Assembly (NCBI GenBank): GCA_029973955.1 | Contig: JARKQJ010000142.1 | Location: 1 to 50,476 of the forward strand | DNA: 50,476 bases | Origin: Paludibaculum sp. | GTDB taxonomy: Bacteria > Acidobacteriota > Terriglobia > Bryobacterales > Bryobacteraceae | Reading direction: 5' to 3' | Part shown: piece after piece, positions 7,662 through 18,097 of the stretch | Numbering within the stretch: the stretch's first letter is position 1 | Layout: the number at the start of each line of letters is the position of its first letter | Translations under genes and position numbers: made by a program | The notes under the pieces: model-generated | What the model was told of the DNA's origin: nothing | Databases searched by the model: none | What the model saw: only the letters and a program-made list of their open reading frames with translations

Positions 7662-7730
7662 AGTTCACCTGAACCTGATATCGGCGGTGGGGGAGGAGAG
7701 CTTTAGAGCGAGGCTGAAATCAGGTGAACT
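7662..7730 (-). promoter_or_regulatory. Inverted repeat that could mask the ribosome binding site of the downstream gene
   Basis: On the minus-strand transcript, AGTTCACCTGA (7730-7720) and TCAGGTGAACT (7672-7662) are perfect 11-bp complements 47 bases apart. The 3' arm contains AGGTGA, which lies five bases before the ATG at 7660 and looks like that gene's Shine-Dalgarno. The 5' arm overlaps the TAG stop of the preceding glycosyltransferase gene, so a terminating ribosome would cover it and free the ribosome binding site. This would couple the two genes translationally. A terminator reading is less likely because no T-run follows. Confidence 0.45.
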
Positions 7731-8607
7731 ACTGAGTCGGGTCGATGCGCTGCCCTAGGAGGATGGAGAAGGCGAGGGGCAGGCGGAAGGAGCCGAGGGC
7801 GGAGAAGAAGCACTTGAGGCGGAAGGAGATGCCGGCGGAGAGGCCGCTGTGTTTGGCGATATAGGCGGCGGCGCCGGCGACGCGGTCGGCGATGTGGGAT
7901 TTATCGAGGGAGTCGCGGTCGCGGCCGGGGTGGAGCGTGGCGGAGGCGTCGGGGAGGAAGAGGAGTTTCTTGCCGGCGTTGCGGATCTGCCAGCAGACCT
8001 CGAGCAGGCTCCAGTATTCGGAGAAGCGCTTCTCGTCGAGGTAGTTCATGCCGGCGACGAAGCCGCGGCGGAGAAGGAGAACGGCCTCATCGACGGCTTG
8101 AGCGGTTGCGTCGACGGGAGGGGCGGCGGGGAGCGGGGTGGCGGAGAAGGCGGTTTCGGCGAGTTGCGCGGGGGTGGGAAGAAGGAACGTAGAAGGGATG
8201 AGCGCGCCATCGGGGGTGGAAAGAGAGGGGGCGGCGGCGGTGGCCTCGGGATGGCTTTCGAGGGCGGAGGCGAGGAGGTGGAGGGTGTTGGGGGAGAGTT
8301 CGACGTAGGGGTCGAGGAAGCAGATGAGGTCGGCCTGGGCGGTGCGCATGCCGATGTTGCGGGCGCGGGTGCGGCCGAAGTTGCGGGGGAGGCGGAGGAC
8401 GGTGATCCGGGGGAATTCGGCGTCGATGCGGGGGGAGGCGTCGGAGCTGCCGGCGTCGACGGTGAGGATTTCGAAGTGCTCGCGATCGTTGGCGGCCTCC
8501 AGGGCGGTGAGGCAGCGGCGGAGGGCCTCGGCGCAGTTGTAAGAGACGATGACGATGGAGACGCGGGGGCGTTGTGGTTCTTCGGCGGGCGAGACTTCTG
8601 GTGGCAC
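7729..8607 (-). CDS. Family 2 glycosyltransferase
   Basis: The 292-residue protein has the GT-A nucleotide-sugar fold of family 2: N-terminal VSIVIVSYN, then DAGSSD, the FGRTRARNIGM segment and the acidic region CFLDPYVEL where the DXD-like motif sits. No membrane segment follows, so it is probably cytoplasmic or peripheral. It would transfer a sugar to a polysaccharide, glycolipid or protein acceptor; the substrate cannot be told. The start is GTG. It shares its strand with the epimerase-like gene 33 bases upstream and with the anchored hypothetical protein downstream, and is probably transcribed with them. Confidence 0.85.
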   Translation of the reverse strand: MPPEVSPAEEPQRPRVSIVIVSYNCAEALRRCLTALEAANDREHFEILTVDAGSSDASPRIDAEFPRITVLRLPRNFGRTRARNIGMRTAQADLICFLDPYVELSPNTLHLLASALESHPEATAAAPSLSTPDGALIPSTFLLPTPAQLAETAFSATPLPAAPPVDATAQAVDEAVLLLRRGFVAGMNYLDEKRFSEYWSLLEVCWQIRNAGKKLLFLPDASATLHPGRDRDSLDKSHIADRVAGAAAYIAKHSGLSAGISFRLKCFFSALGSFRLPLAFSILLGQRIDPTQ

Positions 8608-8640
8608 CAGAGGAATGATAGCGCAGGCAGCGAAGAAGAG

Positions 8641-9513
8641 TTAAATGGCCGGGGCGGCGGGAGTGCCCATGGCGCGGCCGGCGGCGTCACGCAGGAAGGT
8701 GAGGCCGTGGCTGGCGATGTCGTCGGCGGAGGGGGCCAGGTCGCGCCAGATGCAGGCGGCGGCGGCGATTTCGGGGATGCGGGAGCCGAAGGACTCGATG
8801 ACGCACCAGCCGTCGTAGCCGGCATGAAGGAGGGCGGGGAAGACCTGATCCCAGGCGACATGGCCGGAGCCAGGGATGCCGCGATCGTTTTCGCAGGTAT
8901 GGACGTGGGCGATGTGGGCGCCGAGGGTGCGGATGGCTTCGGCGGCGTGCTTCTCCTCGATGTTGGAGTGGAAGGTATCGAACAAGACGCCGATGTAGGG
9001 GTCGTGGAGTTGGTCGCAGAGGCGGCGGGCGTCGGCGGCGGTGGTCATGAAATACGTTTCGAAGCGATTGAGGGGTTCGAGGGCGATAGTGACGTCGTGC
9101 TCGCGGAGGATGGGGGCCAGGCGCTGGAGGCCTTCGACGGCGTACTGCCATTCGGCGGGGTTGGGGCGGCGTCCGGGGAGCTGGCCGACGGGGGCGAGGA
9201 AGGGTCCGACGAAGACGGGGGAGCCGATTTCGGCGGCGGTTTCGACGCCCTGACGGATGAAGTCGAAGGCGCGCTGGCGGATGCCGGCCTCGGCGGAGAT
9301 GAGGCTGGTGTCGCCGGTGAGGGCGGAGCAGAAGGTGACTTCGAGGCCTTCGTTGTGGGCGGCCTCGCGGATGAGGCGGGCAGGGAAGCCATCGAAGGAG
9401 AAGCGGGCGATTTCGACACCATCGAAGCCCCACTGTTTGATACGGGGGAGGAGGCTGAGGTGGTCGAGATCGAAACCGGCGGTCCAGAGAAGAGTATTTA
9501 TGCCGAACTTCAT
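8641..9513 (-). CDS. Sugar isomerase/epimerase, ketose 3-epimerase-like TIM barrel
   Basis: The 290-residue protein belongs to the xylose-isomerase-like TIM-barrel superfamily. It has the four metal/catalytic elements of D-tagatose/D-psicose 3-epimerases in order: Glu in IALEPLNRFE, Asp and His in LFDTFHSNIEE, His in HVHTCENDRGIPGSG, and Glu in CVIESF. A metal-dependent epimerase on a free ketose or a related sugar is therefore likely; the exact substrate is unknown. The start ATG has GAGG eight bases upstream. It is divergent from the GT4 gene and 33 bases upstream of the GT2 gene on the same strand. Confidence 0.8.
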   Translation of the reverse strand: MKFGINTLLWTAGFDLDHLSLLPRIKQWGFDGVEIARFSFDGFPARLIREAAHNEGLEVTFCSALTGDTSLISAEAGIRQRAFDFIRQGVETAAEIGSPVFVGPFLAPVGQLPGRRPNPAEWQYAVEGLQRLAPILREHDVTIALEPLNRFETYFMTTAADARRLCDQLHDPYIGVLFDTFHSNIEEKHAAEAIRTLGAHIAHVHTCENDRGIPGSGHVAWDQVFPALLHAGYDGWCVIESFGSRIPEIAAAACIWRDLAPSADDIASHGLTFLRDAAGRAMGTPAAPAI

Positions 9514-9681
9514 GGTAAGAACCTCGCTGGGGATATGGTATAGCAGGCGGGGGGTGGAGTATAGGCGGGGCGCGGAGAGGGGTTGGGCGGCTGCCGCGGG
9601 AGGGCTGCAAGCTGCTGAATCCAGGGATTATATTTCAGCGGTGCGGCAGGAGCGGTGTGACATACTGGGAAGACAAATCGG

Positions 9682-10845
9682 ATGAAGATTCTTTACCATC
9701 ATCGGACGAGGGCGGCGGACGCGCAGGGGGTACACATCGAAGAGATGATGGCGGCGTTCCGGGGGCTGGGGCATGAGGTGGAGATGGCGGCGCTGGTGCA
9801 GGGGGGAGGTGAAAAGAGCGGTCCGGAGGTGAAGGCGGGGGTGCCGCTGTGGAAGCGGCTGGTGGAGAAACTGCCTTTCCTGTTCGAGGCGATCCATGTC
9901 GGGTACAACATCGTCGGGTTCTGGATGGTGGCGAGGCACGTGCGGCGGTTCCGGCCGGATTTCATCTACGAGCGGTATTCGCTGCTGAACTTTTCGGGCG
10001 TACTGGCGGCGAAATGGTATGGGGTGCCGCTGGTGCTGGAGGTGAATTCGCCGCTGGCGTTCGAGATGAAAGAAGAGGGGTTGCTGCGGCTGGAGCGGTT
10101 CGGATCCTGGTCAGAGAAGGCGATCTGCAATGGGGCGGCGGTGGTGGTGACGGTGACGTCGGTGTTGAAGCGGATGCTGGTGGAGGGAGGGGTGGAAGAG
10201 GGCCGGGTGCAGGTGATGGCGAACGGCGTGGATCCGGCGAAGTTCAGGGTGGGAGAGGGCGATGAGGGGTTGAGGCGGAGGCTCGGGCTGGAGGGGCGGA
10301 GGGTGATTGGATTTGTAGGGTGGTTCCGGCCCTGGCATGGGCTGGAGATGCTGGTGGAGGCGTTTGAGAAGTCGGGGCTGGCGGAGGAAGGAGTTTCGGT
10401 GCTGTTGGTGGGAGACGGGCCGGCGTTGCCGTCGTTGCGAGAGGCGGTGGCGGAGCGGGGGTTGGAGGGGAGAGTGGTGATCACGGGAGCGGTGCGGCAC
10501 GGGGAGATTCCGGAGTATGTCGCGTTGTTCGACTGTGCGGTGCAGCCGGCGGCGAACCAGTATTGCTGTCCGATGAAGATCATCGAGTACCTGGCGGTGG
10601 GCAAGCCGGTGATTGCGCCGGCGCAGGAGAACATCGAGGAGTTGGTGGGAGAGGGCGTGGATGCGGCCCTGTTCGAGGCGGGGAGCATGGAGTCACTGAG
10701 TGGGGCGCTGAGGCGGGTGATGGGAGACGAGCAGGAGATGGCGCGGCTACAGGCGGGCGCGCGGACGGCGGTGGAGCGGCGCGGCTATCTGTGGCGCCGC
10801 AACGCGGAGCGAGTGGTGGAGATGGTGCGAAGCGCGGTCCGCTAG
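9682..10845 (+). CDS. Family 4 glycosyltransferase
   Basis: The 387-residue GT-B enzyme opens with MKILYHHRTRAADAQGVHIE, typical of the acceptor-binding half. In the donor-binding half it has GFVGWFRPWHGLEMLVEAF, LLVGDGP and the E-x7-E-like segment CCPMKIIEYLAVGKPVIAP. It uses an activated sugar, probably for an exopolysaccharide or glycolipid. Codons end overwhelmingly in G, following the strong G bias of this strand. Its TAG stop overlaps the stop of the convergent beta-barrel gene within one CTAG. Confidence 0.9.
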   Translation: MKILYHHRTRAADAQGVHIEEMMAAFRGLGHEVEMAALVQGGGEKSGPEVKAGVPLWKRLVEKLPFLFEAIHVGYNIVGFWMVARHVRRFRPDFIYERYSLLNFSGVLAAKWYGVPLVLEVNSPLAFEMKEEGLLRLERFGSWSEKAICNGAAVVVTVTSVLKRMLVEGGVEEGRVQVMANGVDPAKFRVGEGDEGLRRRLGLEGRRVIGFVGWFRPWHGLEMLVEAFEKSGLAEEGVSVLLVGDGPALPSLREAVAERGLEGRVVITGAVRHGEIPEYVALFDCAVQPAANQYCCPMKIIEYLAVGKPVIAPAQENIEELVGEGVDAALFEAGSMESLSGALRRVMGDEQEMARLQAGARTAVERRGYLWRRNAERVVEMVRSAVR

Positions 10846-12257
10846 AAACGGAACGCGGCCTCGGAGGGCGACCAGGTGATGTTGACGGAGGCGAAGCGGG
10901 CCGAGCGGCGGGCGGAGGCGTTGGTGGAGTAGTTGGAGTAGCCGGCGCCGAAGCCCATGTAGATATCGCTGACGAGGCGGACGCCGACGTTGCCGCCGGC
11001 GGAGGCGCCCTCTGTGCTGGCGCCCTGCTGGAGGATGCCGGAGAGCCTGTAGTAAGCGACGAAGGCGCCGAGGCTGATGCGGCCGAAGGAGGTGGAGAGG
11101 CTGGCGCTGGCATTGTCACGCCGGGAGGCCAGGATGAAGCCGTTTCCGGGGTTGACGCCGTGGTCGTAGTTCGCAAGCGCCGACCACCGGTGCCAGGACC
11201 GGGTGACGTTGGCGGAGCCGATCCAGCCGAGTTGTTTCCTGTCCTGGACGGACAGGATGGAAGACTGGCCGAGGAGCCCGGAGAGGCCGGGGTCCATGAC
11301 GACCGAGCCGACATAGGTGCTGCGGAACTGGTAAGCGCCGCCGGAGACGGTGAGGGTGGTTTGAGGCGTGAATTTGACCTGATAGGTGATGCCGGTCTGA
11401 TTGACGCGATTGCCGCCGAAGAGCTGAGGGTAAGAGAACTGGCCGTACTGATAGAAGAGGCCGATTTGAGATCTCTGGCTGAGGGAGTAGGAGTACTGGC
11501 CGCCACCGGAGTATGAGTTCAGGTCGCTGAGGGCATAGCCCTTGCGCCGGACAAAGGAGGCGCTGCCGACGGCGCTGAAGCTGGAGCGCATGCTGGCGCG
11601 GTAGCTGATGCCGCCGCTGGTGCCGGAGTAACCGACGCGGGTACCGAAAGTTTCGTTGTCGACGAGGCCGTTGGAGCCGAGATTCCAGTTGCCGACGCCG
11701 CCTGGAGCGAGGTCAGAGAGGACTCCGGAGCCGACGGTGCCCCAGCCTCCGAAGGTACCTGCGGGGGCGCCGTAGCCGTACCCGCCGTTGCTGGAGCCCA
11801 TGAACTCAGAGCCGAAGACGGTGAGGCGATCCGTGGCGCGATGTTGAACGGAGACGGCGCCGGCGTGACTGAGGCCGGCATAGGCAGAGTTGCCGCTGAA
11901 GTGCTGGTAGCTGGCGGTATACAACCCGCCGAAGGAGGTTCGGTTCCAGGCCTTGCCGCCACTGATGCCGGCGGCGCCGCCGTAGCCGTAGCCGTGAGTA
12001 GCGGGAGTGATGTTTGAGGCGGACGCGGAGGTTTCAGTGTAGGTGCCGTTGGCGGAGATCCAGGGAGCGAAAGAGAGGCGGGGGGAGGAGCCGCCGGAGG
12101 AGCCCGCGGAGTCCGGAGTGCCCATGCCGAGGCCGTTGCCCATGCCGCCGAAGCCGCCGTAGCCGCCGTACTGTGCCGAGGCCGGGACGGAGGCGAGGGC
12201 AAGCAGTGCGGCGCAGGCCGCAAACGTCCTCAGCCCAAGGGATTTCAGAAGGGTCAT
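10842..12257 (-). CDS. Predicted outer-membrane beta-barrel protein
   Basis: The 471-residue protein has a signal peptide (cleavage near SVPASAQ) and a Gly/Tyr/Ser-rich leader. A long series of alternating polar/hydrophobic strands with many Tyr, Ser, Gly and Thr follows, and the protein ends in Phe (EAAFRF), the usual C-terminal signal for barrel insertion by BamA. I do not recognise a named family. The start is placed at the ATG at 12257, with GGAG about ten bases upstream; the open frame goes on to 12335 without support. Its 3' end overlaps the stop of the convergent GT4 gene, and 324 bases separate it from the divergent ATP synthase operon. Confidence 0.75.
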   Translation of the reverse strand: MTLLKSLGLRTFAACAALLALASVPASAQYGGYGGFGGMGNGLGMGTPDSAGSSGGSSPRLSFAPWISANGTYTETSASASNITPATHGYGYGGAAGISGGKAWNRTSFGGLYTASYQHFSGNSAYAGLSHAGAVSVQHRATDRLTVFGSEFMGSSNGGYGYGAPAGTFGGWGTVGSGVLSDLAPGGVGNWNLGSNGLVDNETFGTRVGYSGTSGGISYRASMRSSFSAVGSASFVRRKGYALSDLNSYSGGGQYSYSLSQRSQIGLFYQYGQFSYPQLFGGNRVNQTGITYQVKFTPQTTLTVSGGAYQFRSTYVGSVVMDPGLSGLLGQSSILSVQDRKQLGWIGSANVTRSWHRWSALANYDHGVNPGNGFILASRRDNASASLSTSFGRISLGAFVAYYRLSGILQQGASTEGASAGGNVGVRLVSDIYMGFGAGYSNYSTNASARRSARFASVNITWSPSEAAFRF

Positions 12258-12470
12258 CGGCTTTGGTCTCCAATCGAAGCGGTGAGCGAACCAGTAGTTT
12301 GAGTCAGGCCCCGGCATGAAGCCGGATATGATCAACGGCTCATCAAATCATACGCTTTCCGGGCCCAGTGGGTCCAGAGAAGCCACGCGCTACATTTCGG
12401 CAGAAACGAGCTTGGGCATTAGTATGAATGGGGTGGGAAGCCTTAGAGAAGAAGGTGGAAGAAAGGTGGT

Positions 12471-12500
12471 TTGACCCCTGGAACTCCGCCATGATAGGCT
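12471..12500 (+). promoter_or_regulatory. Possible sigma-70-type promoter of the ATP synthase operon
   Basis: TTGACC (12471-12476) and TAGGCT (12495-12500) are 18 bases apart, about 80 bases before atpF. The -35 match is good and the -10 match is weak. The rest of the 12258-12581 gap, which lies between divergent genes, shows no other clear feature. Confidence 0.25.
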
Positions 12501-12581
12501 TGCCCTTTGAGACGGGTGCGGCTTGCGCCGCCTCCAGAGTCCGGGGGAGCGTCCCGGACGCGTTCGACCCGGCTGCGTTGC

Positions 12582-13043
12582 ATGGAACAGAATTTAGCAT
12601 TCCTGAAGGACATCCTTGTCCGAGCAATACCCACCTTTGTTCTCGTCATACTTCTTCACTGGTACCTGAAGAAAGTACTGTTCCAGCCGCTGGAACGGGT
12701 GATGGAGGAGCGGCGCCAGAGGACGCAAGGATCGGTAGAAGCCAGCGAAGCGAGCGTGGCCGCCGCGGCGCAGAAGATGGAGAGCTACGAGCAGGCGCTG
12801 GCGTCGGCGCGGGCTGAGATCTACGCGAAGCAGGAAGAGGGCCGGAAGAGTCTGGCGGAGCAGCAGGCGCAGGCGGTGGAAGCGGCGCGGGCGAAGGCGG
12901 CCGAGCGAGTAGCCGAGGCGAAGGCAGGGATTGCGGCGGAGGCGAAGAGAGCCTCGGACGAATTGGCGGCGGAAGCAGACCGGCTGGCGGAGCAGATCGC
13001 CGGAGCGGTGCTGGCGGGAGGGGTACAGGAATGCGCCGGATAG
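12582..13043 (+). CDS. atpF: ATP synthase F0 subunit b
   Basis: The 153-residue protein has one N-terminal membrane helix (RAIPTFVLVILLHWYLKKVL) and a long, Ala/Glu/Arg-rich coiled coil. This is the form of the peripheral stalk subunit that holds F1 against F0. The start is placed at the ATG at 12582 (MEQNLAFLKDI); the frame is open further upstream, but that part is not stalk-like. It overlaps the second stalk gene by 13 bases. It opens an operon of b, b', delta, alpha, gamma, beta and epsilon; the membrane subunits a and c are not in this window. Confidence 0.85.
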   Translation: MEQNLAFLKDILVRAIPTFVLVILLHWYLKKVLFQPLERVMEERRQRTQGSVEASEASVAAAAQKMESYEQALASARAEIYAKQEEGRKSLAEQQAQAVEAARAKAAERVAEAKAGIAAEAKRASDELAAEADRLAEQIAGAVLAGGVQECAG

Positions 13044-13627
13044 GGATACTGATGGTGCTGGCGGCGGCCGGGCTGTGGGCGCAAGAAGGGCACGAGCCGA
13101 AAGAAGCCGGTCACGAAGCGGGAGGCCATGAAGCGGCGGGCCACGAAGGCGGGGATCCGTTTCTGGCGGCGAAGTGGGTGAACTTTGCGATTCTGGCGGC
13201 GGGCCTGGGGTATGCGGCGATCAAGATCGGCGGACCGGCGCTGAAGGGTCAGCAGCAAGGGATTCTGGATCAACTGGGCGCGGCGGCGAAGCGGGCGGAA
13301 GCAGCGGCGGCGGAAGCGGCGGAGATCGACCGCAAGGTATCGAACCTGGGCGCGGAAGTGGAACTGGTGAGGCAGAAGGCGGCCGGGGAGATGGAAGCCG
13401 AGGCGAAGCGGATCGAGGCCGAGACGGCGCAGATGCTGGAGAAAGTGCGGGCGTCGGCGGAGCAGGAGATAGTTTCGGCCGAGAAGCACGCGCGTCAGCA
13501 GATCAAGGCGGCGGCGTCGGCGCTGGCGCTGGAGCTGGCTTTGAAGAAATTGAAGTCGCAGGTGACGCCGGAGCGGCAGCGGGCGCTGGTGGCGCAGTTC
13601 ACGACGCGGCTGGGTGAGAAGCACTAG
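13031..13627 (+). CDS. atpF: ATP synthase F0 subunit b/b' with His/Glu-rich N-terminus
   Basis: This is a second stalk subunit of 198 residues. It starts with a signal-peptide-like segment (GILMVLAAAGLWAQ), has an extracytoplasmic stretch with four HE pairs between residues ~20 and 41, one membrane helix (WVNFAILAAGLGYAAIKI), and a long coiled coil. Two different b-type subunits imply a b/b' heterodimeric stalk, known from photosynthetic bacteria and several other phyla. The His/Glu-rich periplasmic leader is not part of standard b subunits and could bind metal or protons (inference). It overlaps atpF upstream by 13 bases and is followed 9 bases later by atpH. Confidence 0.85.
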   Translation: MRRIGILMVLAAAGLWAQEGHEPKEAGHEAGGHEAAGHEGGDPFLAAKWVNFAILAAGLGYAAIKIGGPALKGQQQGILDQLGAAAKRAEAAAAEAAEIDRKVSNLGAEVELVRQKAAGEMEAEAKRIEAETAQMLEKVRASAEQEIVSAEKHARQQIKAAASALALELALKKLKSQVTPERQRALVAQFTTRLGEKH

Positions 13628-13636
13628 GAGACGACG

Positions 13637-14191
13637 ATGTCGAATCTCGCCGTAGCCAACCAATACGCGAAGGCCCTGCTGGAGGCGGTTTCGCAGCCGG
13701 CATCGGGCATCGGGGCGGAAGCCGCCCTGACCCAGATTGGGCAATTCGAGGAGATCTACAAGAGTTCGCATGAACTGCGTGGAATCCTGCTGAACCCGGC
13801 GGTGCCGCACGAGCAGAAGCAGAAGCTGCTGGCAAGGCTGGGGGATCTGGCGGGATTGCACGGGTATGTGAAGAACTTTCTGTTCGTGGTGACGCGGCAC
13901 CGGCGGCTGGGGCTGCTGGGCGAGATCCGGGAGCGGTATCAAGCGTTGCTGGACGAAGCAGCGGGATTGCTGCGGGCTGGGATTGCAGCGGCGCAGCCGT
14001 TGAGTGAAGAAGAGAAGTCGGCGCTGGAAGCTAGCCTGAACCGGGTGACGGGCAAGCAGGTCCGGTGCGGGTATACGGTGGACGAAGCCCTGGTGGGCGG
14101 CGTGACCGTGAAGGTAGGTTCGACCGTTTATGACGGATCGGTGCGCGGGCAATTGGAAGGGATCCGCCGCCGGTTGACGAGTGAGAGCTAG
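13637..14191 (+). CDS. atpH: ATP synthase F1 subunit delta
   Basis: The 184-residue protein matches the delta (OSCP-like) subunit: an N-terminal helical bundle starting AVANQYAKALLEA, and a C-terminal part with GGVTVKVGSTVYDGSVRGQL, the typical delta ending. It joins the top of F1 to the peripheral stalk. It sits between the b' and alpha genes, as expected for this operon. The start ATG follows AGGAGACGACG. Confidence 0.92.
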   Translation: MSNLAVANQYAKALLEAVSQPASGIGAEAALTQIGQFEEIYKSSHELRGILLNPAVPHEQKQKLLARLGDLAGLHGYVKNFLFVVTRHRRLGLLGEIRERYQALLDEAAGLLRAGIAAAQPLSEEEKSALEASLNRVTGKQVRCGYTVDEALVGGVTVKVGSTVYDGSVRGQLEGIRRRLTSES

Positions 14192-14225
14192 CCCGAAGCG
14201 CCGGGTGAAAGGTTAAAGAGAACGT

Positions 14226-15755
14226 ATGGCTCAGATCCGTGCCGATGAAATCGCGCGTGTGCTACGCGAGGAGATCGAGAATTACGACCGTGCAGTCCAG
14301 GTGTCCGAGACGGGATACGTGGTGACGGTGGGCGACGGCATTGCGCGCGTCCATGGCCTGGACAAGGTGATGGCAGGCGAACTGATTGAGTTCCCGCACG
14401 GCGTGTCGGGCATCGCGATGAACCTGGACGAGAACGAGGTTGGCGCGGTGCTGCTGGGCGAAGTGCATGCGATCAAGGAAGGCGACGAAGTGCGCCGGAC
14501 CGGGCGCATCATGTCGGTGCCGGTGGGCGAGGCGCTGGTGGGGCGCGTGGTGAACGCGCTGGGCCAGCCGATCGACGACAAGGGCGCGATCGATGCGAAA
14601 GAGTACGGTCCGATTGAGCGCATGGCGCCGGGCGTGATCGACCGCAAGCCGGTGCGCGAGCCGTTGCAGACGGGCATCAAGGCGATTGACGCGCTGATTC
14701 CGATCGGGCGCGGGCAGCGCGAGCTGGTGATCGGCGACCGCCAGACGGGCAAGACGGCGATTGCGCTGGACGCGATCATCAACCAGAAGGGGAAGGGCGT
14801 CATCTGTATCTACGTCGCGATCGGGCAGAAGCGCTCGACGGTGGCGCAGGTGGTGAAGACGCTGACCGACCACGGCGCCATGGACTACACGATTGTGGTG
14901 GCGGCGACGGCGTCGGAATCGGCGGCGCTGCAGTATATCGCTCCGTACGCGGGCTGCGCGATGGGCGAGTACTTCCGCGACCGCGGCGGCCACGCGCTGT
15001 GCATTTACGACGATCTTTCGAAGCAGGCGGCGGCGTACCGCGAGATTTCGCTGCTGCTGCGGCGGCCGCCGGGACGCGAGGCGTTCCCGGGCGACGTGTT
15101 CTATCTGCACTCGCGGCTGCTGGAGCGGGCGGCGAAGATGAGCGACAAGCTGGGCGGCGGATCTTTGACGGCGCTGCCGTTCATCGAGACGCAGGCCGGC
15201 GACGTTTCGGCCTACATTCCGACGAACGTGATTTCGATTACGGACGGCCAGATCTTCCTGCAGGGCGATATGTTCAATTCGAACATCCGCCCGGCCGTGG
15301 ACGTAGGCATTTCGGTGAGCCGCGTGGGCGGCAACGCGCAGATCAAGGCGATGAAGCAGGTGGCCGGCTCGCTGCGACTAGATTTGGCGCAGTATCGCGC
15401 GCTGGCGGCGTTCGCGCAGTTCGGCTCCGACCTGGACAAGGCGTCGCAGGCGCAGTTGAACCGCGGGCGGCGCTTGACGGAAATTTTGAAGCAGGGCCAA
15501 TACCAGCCGCTGCCGGTGGAGAAGCAGGTGCTGATCCTGTACGCGGGCGGCAACGGGTATCTGGACGATCTGCCGGTGGAGGTCTGCCGGACGTTTGAAG
15601 CCGAGTTGTACCGGGCGGTGGAGAACGGCCACGCGGAGATCCTGAAGGAGATCGCCGAGAAGAAGGCCCTGAGCGACGAACTCAAGGGCAAGATGGACGC
15701 GGTGTTGAAGGAATTCAAGCAGCGCTTCGTGACCGAGCACAAGCTGCAGAAGTAG
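14226..15755 (+). CDS. atpA: ATP synthase F1 subunit alpha
   Basis: The 509-residue protein has the usual alpha-subunit length. It carries the P-loop GDRQTGKT, the alpha signature [14 protein letters not shown], and conserved segments such as [13 protein letters not shown] and [12 protein letters not shown]. It forms the non-catalytic nucleotide-binding sites of the F1 hexamer. It lies 34 bases after atpH and 7 bases before atpG. Confidence 0.97.
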   Translation: MAQIRADEIARVLREEIENYDRAVQVSETGYVVTVGDGIARVHGLDKVMAGELIEFPHGVSGIAMNLDENEVGAVLLGEVHAIKEGDEVRRTGRIMSVPVGEALVGRVVNALGQPIDDKGAIDAKEYGPIERMAPGVIDRKPVREPLQTGIKAIDALIPIGRGQRELVIGDRQTGKTAIALDAIINQKGKGVICIYVAIGQKRSTVAQVVKTLTDHGAMDYTIVVAATASESAALQYIAPYAGCAMGEYFRDRGGHALCIYDDLSKQAAAYREISLLLRRPPGREAFPGDVFYLHSRLLERAAKMSDKLGGGSLTALPFIETQAGDVSAYIPTNVISITDGQIFLQGDMFNSNIRPAVDVGISVSRVGGNAQIKAMKQVAGSLRLDLAQYRALAAFAQFGSDLDKASQAQLNRGRRLTEILKQGQYQPLPVEKQVLILYAGGNGYLDDLPVEVCRTFEAELYRAVENGHAEILKEIAEKKALSDELKGKMDAVLKEFKQRFVTEHKLQK

Positions 15756-15762
15756 GCGCGCC

Positions 15763-16626
15763 ATGCCGAGTTTGATCGATCTCCGACGGCGAATCCGTTC
15801 GGTCAAGAACACGCAACAGATCACGAAGGCCATGAAGATGGTGGCTTCGGCGAGGCTGCGGCGCGCGCAGGAGCGGGTTATCAACGCGCGCCCGTATTCG
15901 CGGATGTCGGCTGAAGTGCTGCAGAACGTAGTGGCGGCGGTATCGGGCGCGGGCGACCTGGCCGAGGCTCTGCCGCTGCTGGCCGCGCGGGAAGAGAAGA
16001 AGATCCAACTGGTGCTGGTGACGGCGGACCGCGGGTTGGCCGGCGCCTTCAACACGAACCTGATCAAGGCGACGCAGCAGTTTCTGGCGGATCATGCGGA
16101 CCAGGACGTTTCGATGGAGCTGTATGGCCGGAAGGGCCGGGACTTCTGGGTGCGGCGACCAGTGCAGATCAGCGGCGAAGTGACAGGGATCAGCGACAGC
16201 GCGGGCCTGGCGCACGCCGAGGCGCTGGCGAAGAAGGTGATCGGGAAGTTTGAAGAAGGGCAGGCCGATTCGGTGTACCTGCTCTACAACGAGTTCAAGA
16301 GCATCCTTTCGCAGAGAGTGGTGCTGAAGAAGATCCTGCCGATTCCGGCGCCGGAAGGAGTGGCGGGCCGGGATTACATCTTCGAGCAGCCGCCGCAGGA
16401 GATGCTGGCGCGGCTGCTGCCGGCATCGATCACGCTGCAGATTCTGGAGGCGTTTCTGGAGTCTTCGGCGGCGGAGCAGGCGGCGCGAATGACGGCGATG
16501 GATTCGGCAACGACCAACGCCACCGACGTGATCAACAAGCTCACGTTGCATTTGAACCGGGTGCGGCAGGCGAGCATTACGCGAGAGATTATTGAGGTTG
16601 TCAGCGGCGCGAGCGCGCTGGAATAG
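15763..16626 (+). CDS. atpG: ATP synthase F1 subunit gamma
   Basis: The 287-residue protein begins PSLIDLRRRIRSVKNTQQIT and ends with a long helix (SITREIIEVVSG). These two helices form the rotating shaft within the alpha/beta hexamer. The conserved TADRGLAGAFN segment is present. The length is normal for gamma, and the gene lies between alpha and beta as in most bacteria. Confidence 0.95.
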   Translation: MPSLIDLRRRIRSVKNTQQITKAMKMVASARLRRAQERVINARPYSRMSAEVLQNVVAAVSGAGDLAEALPLLAAREEKKIQLVLVTADRGLAGAFNTNLIKATQQFLADHADQDVSMELYGRKGRDFWVRRPVQISGEVTGISDSAGLAHAEALAKKVIGKFEEGQADSVYLLYNEFKSILSQRVVLKKILPIPAPEGVAGRDYIFEQPPQEMLARLLPASITLQILEAFLESSAAEQAARMTAMDSATTNATDVINKLTLHLNRVRQASITREIIEVVSGASALE

Positions 16627-18093
<1,467 letters not shown>

Positions 18094-18097
18094 GGCC

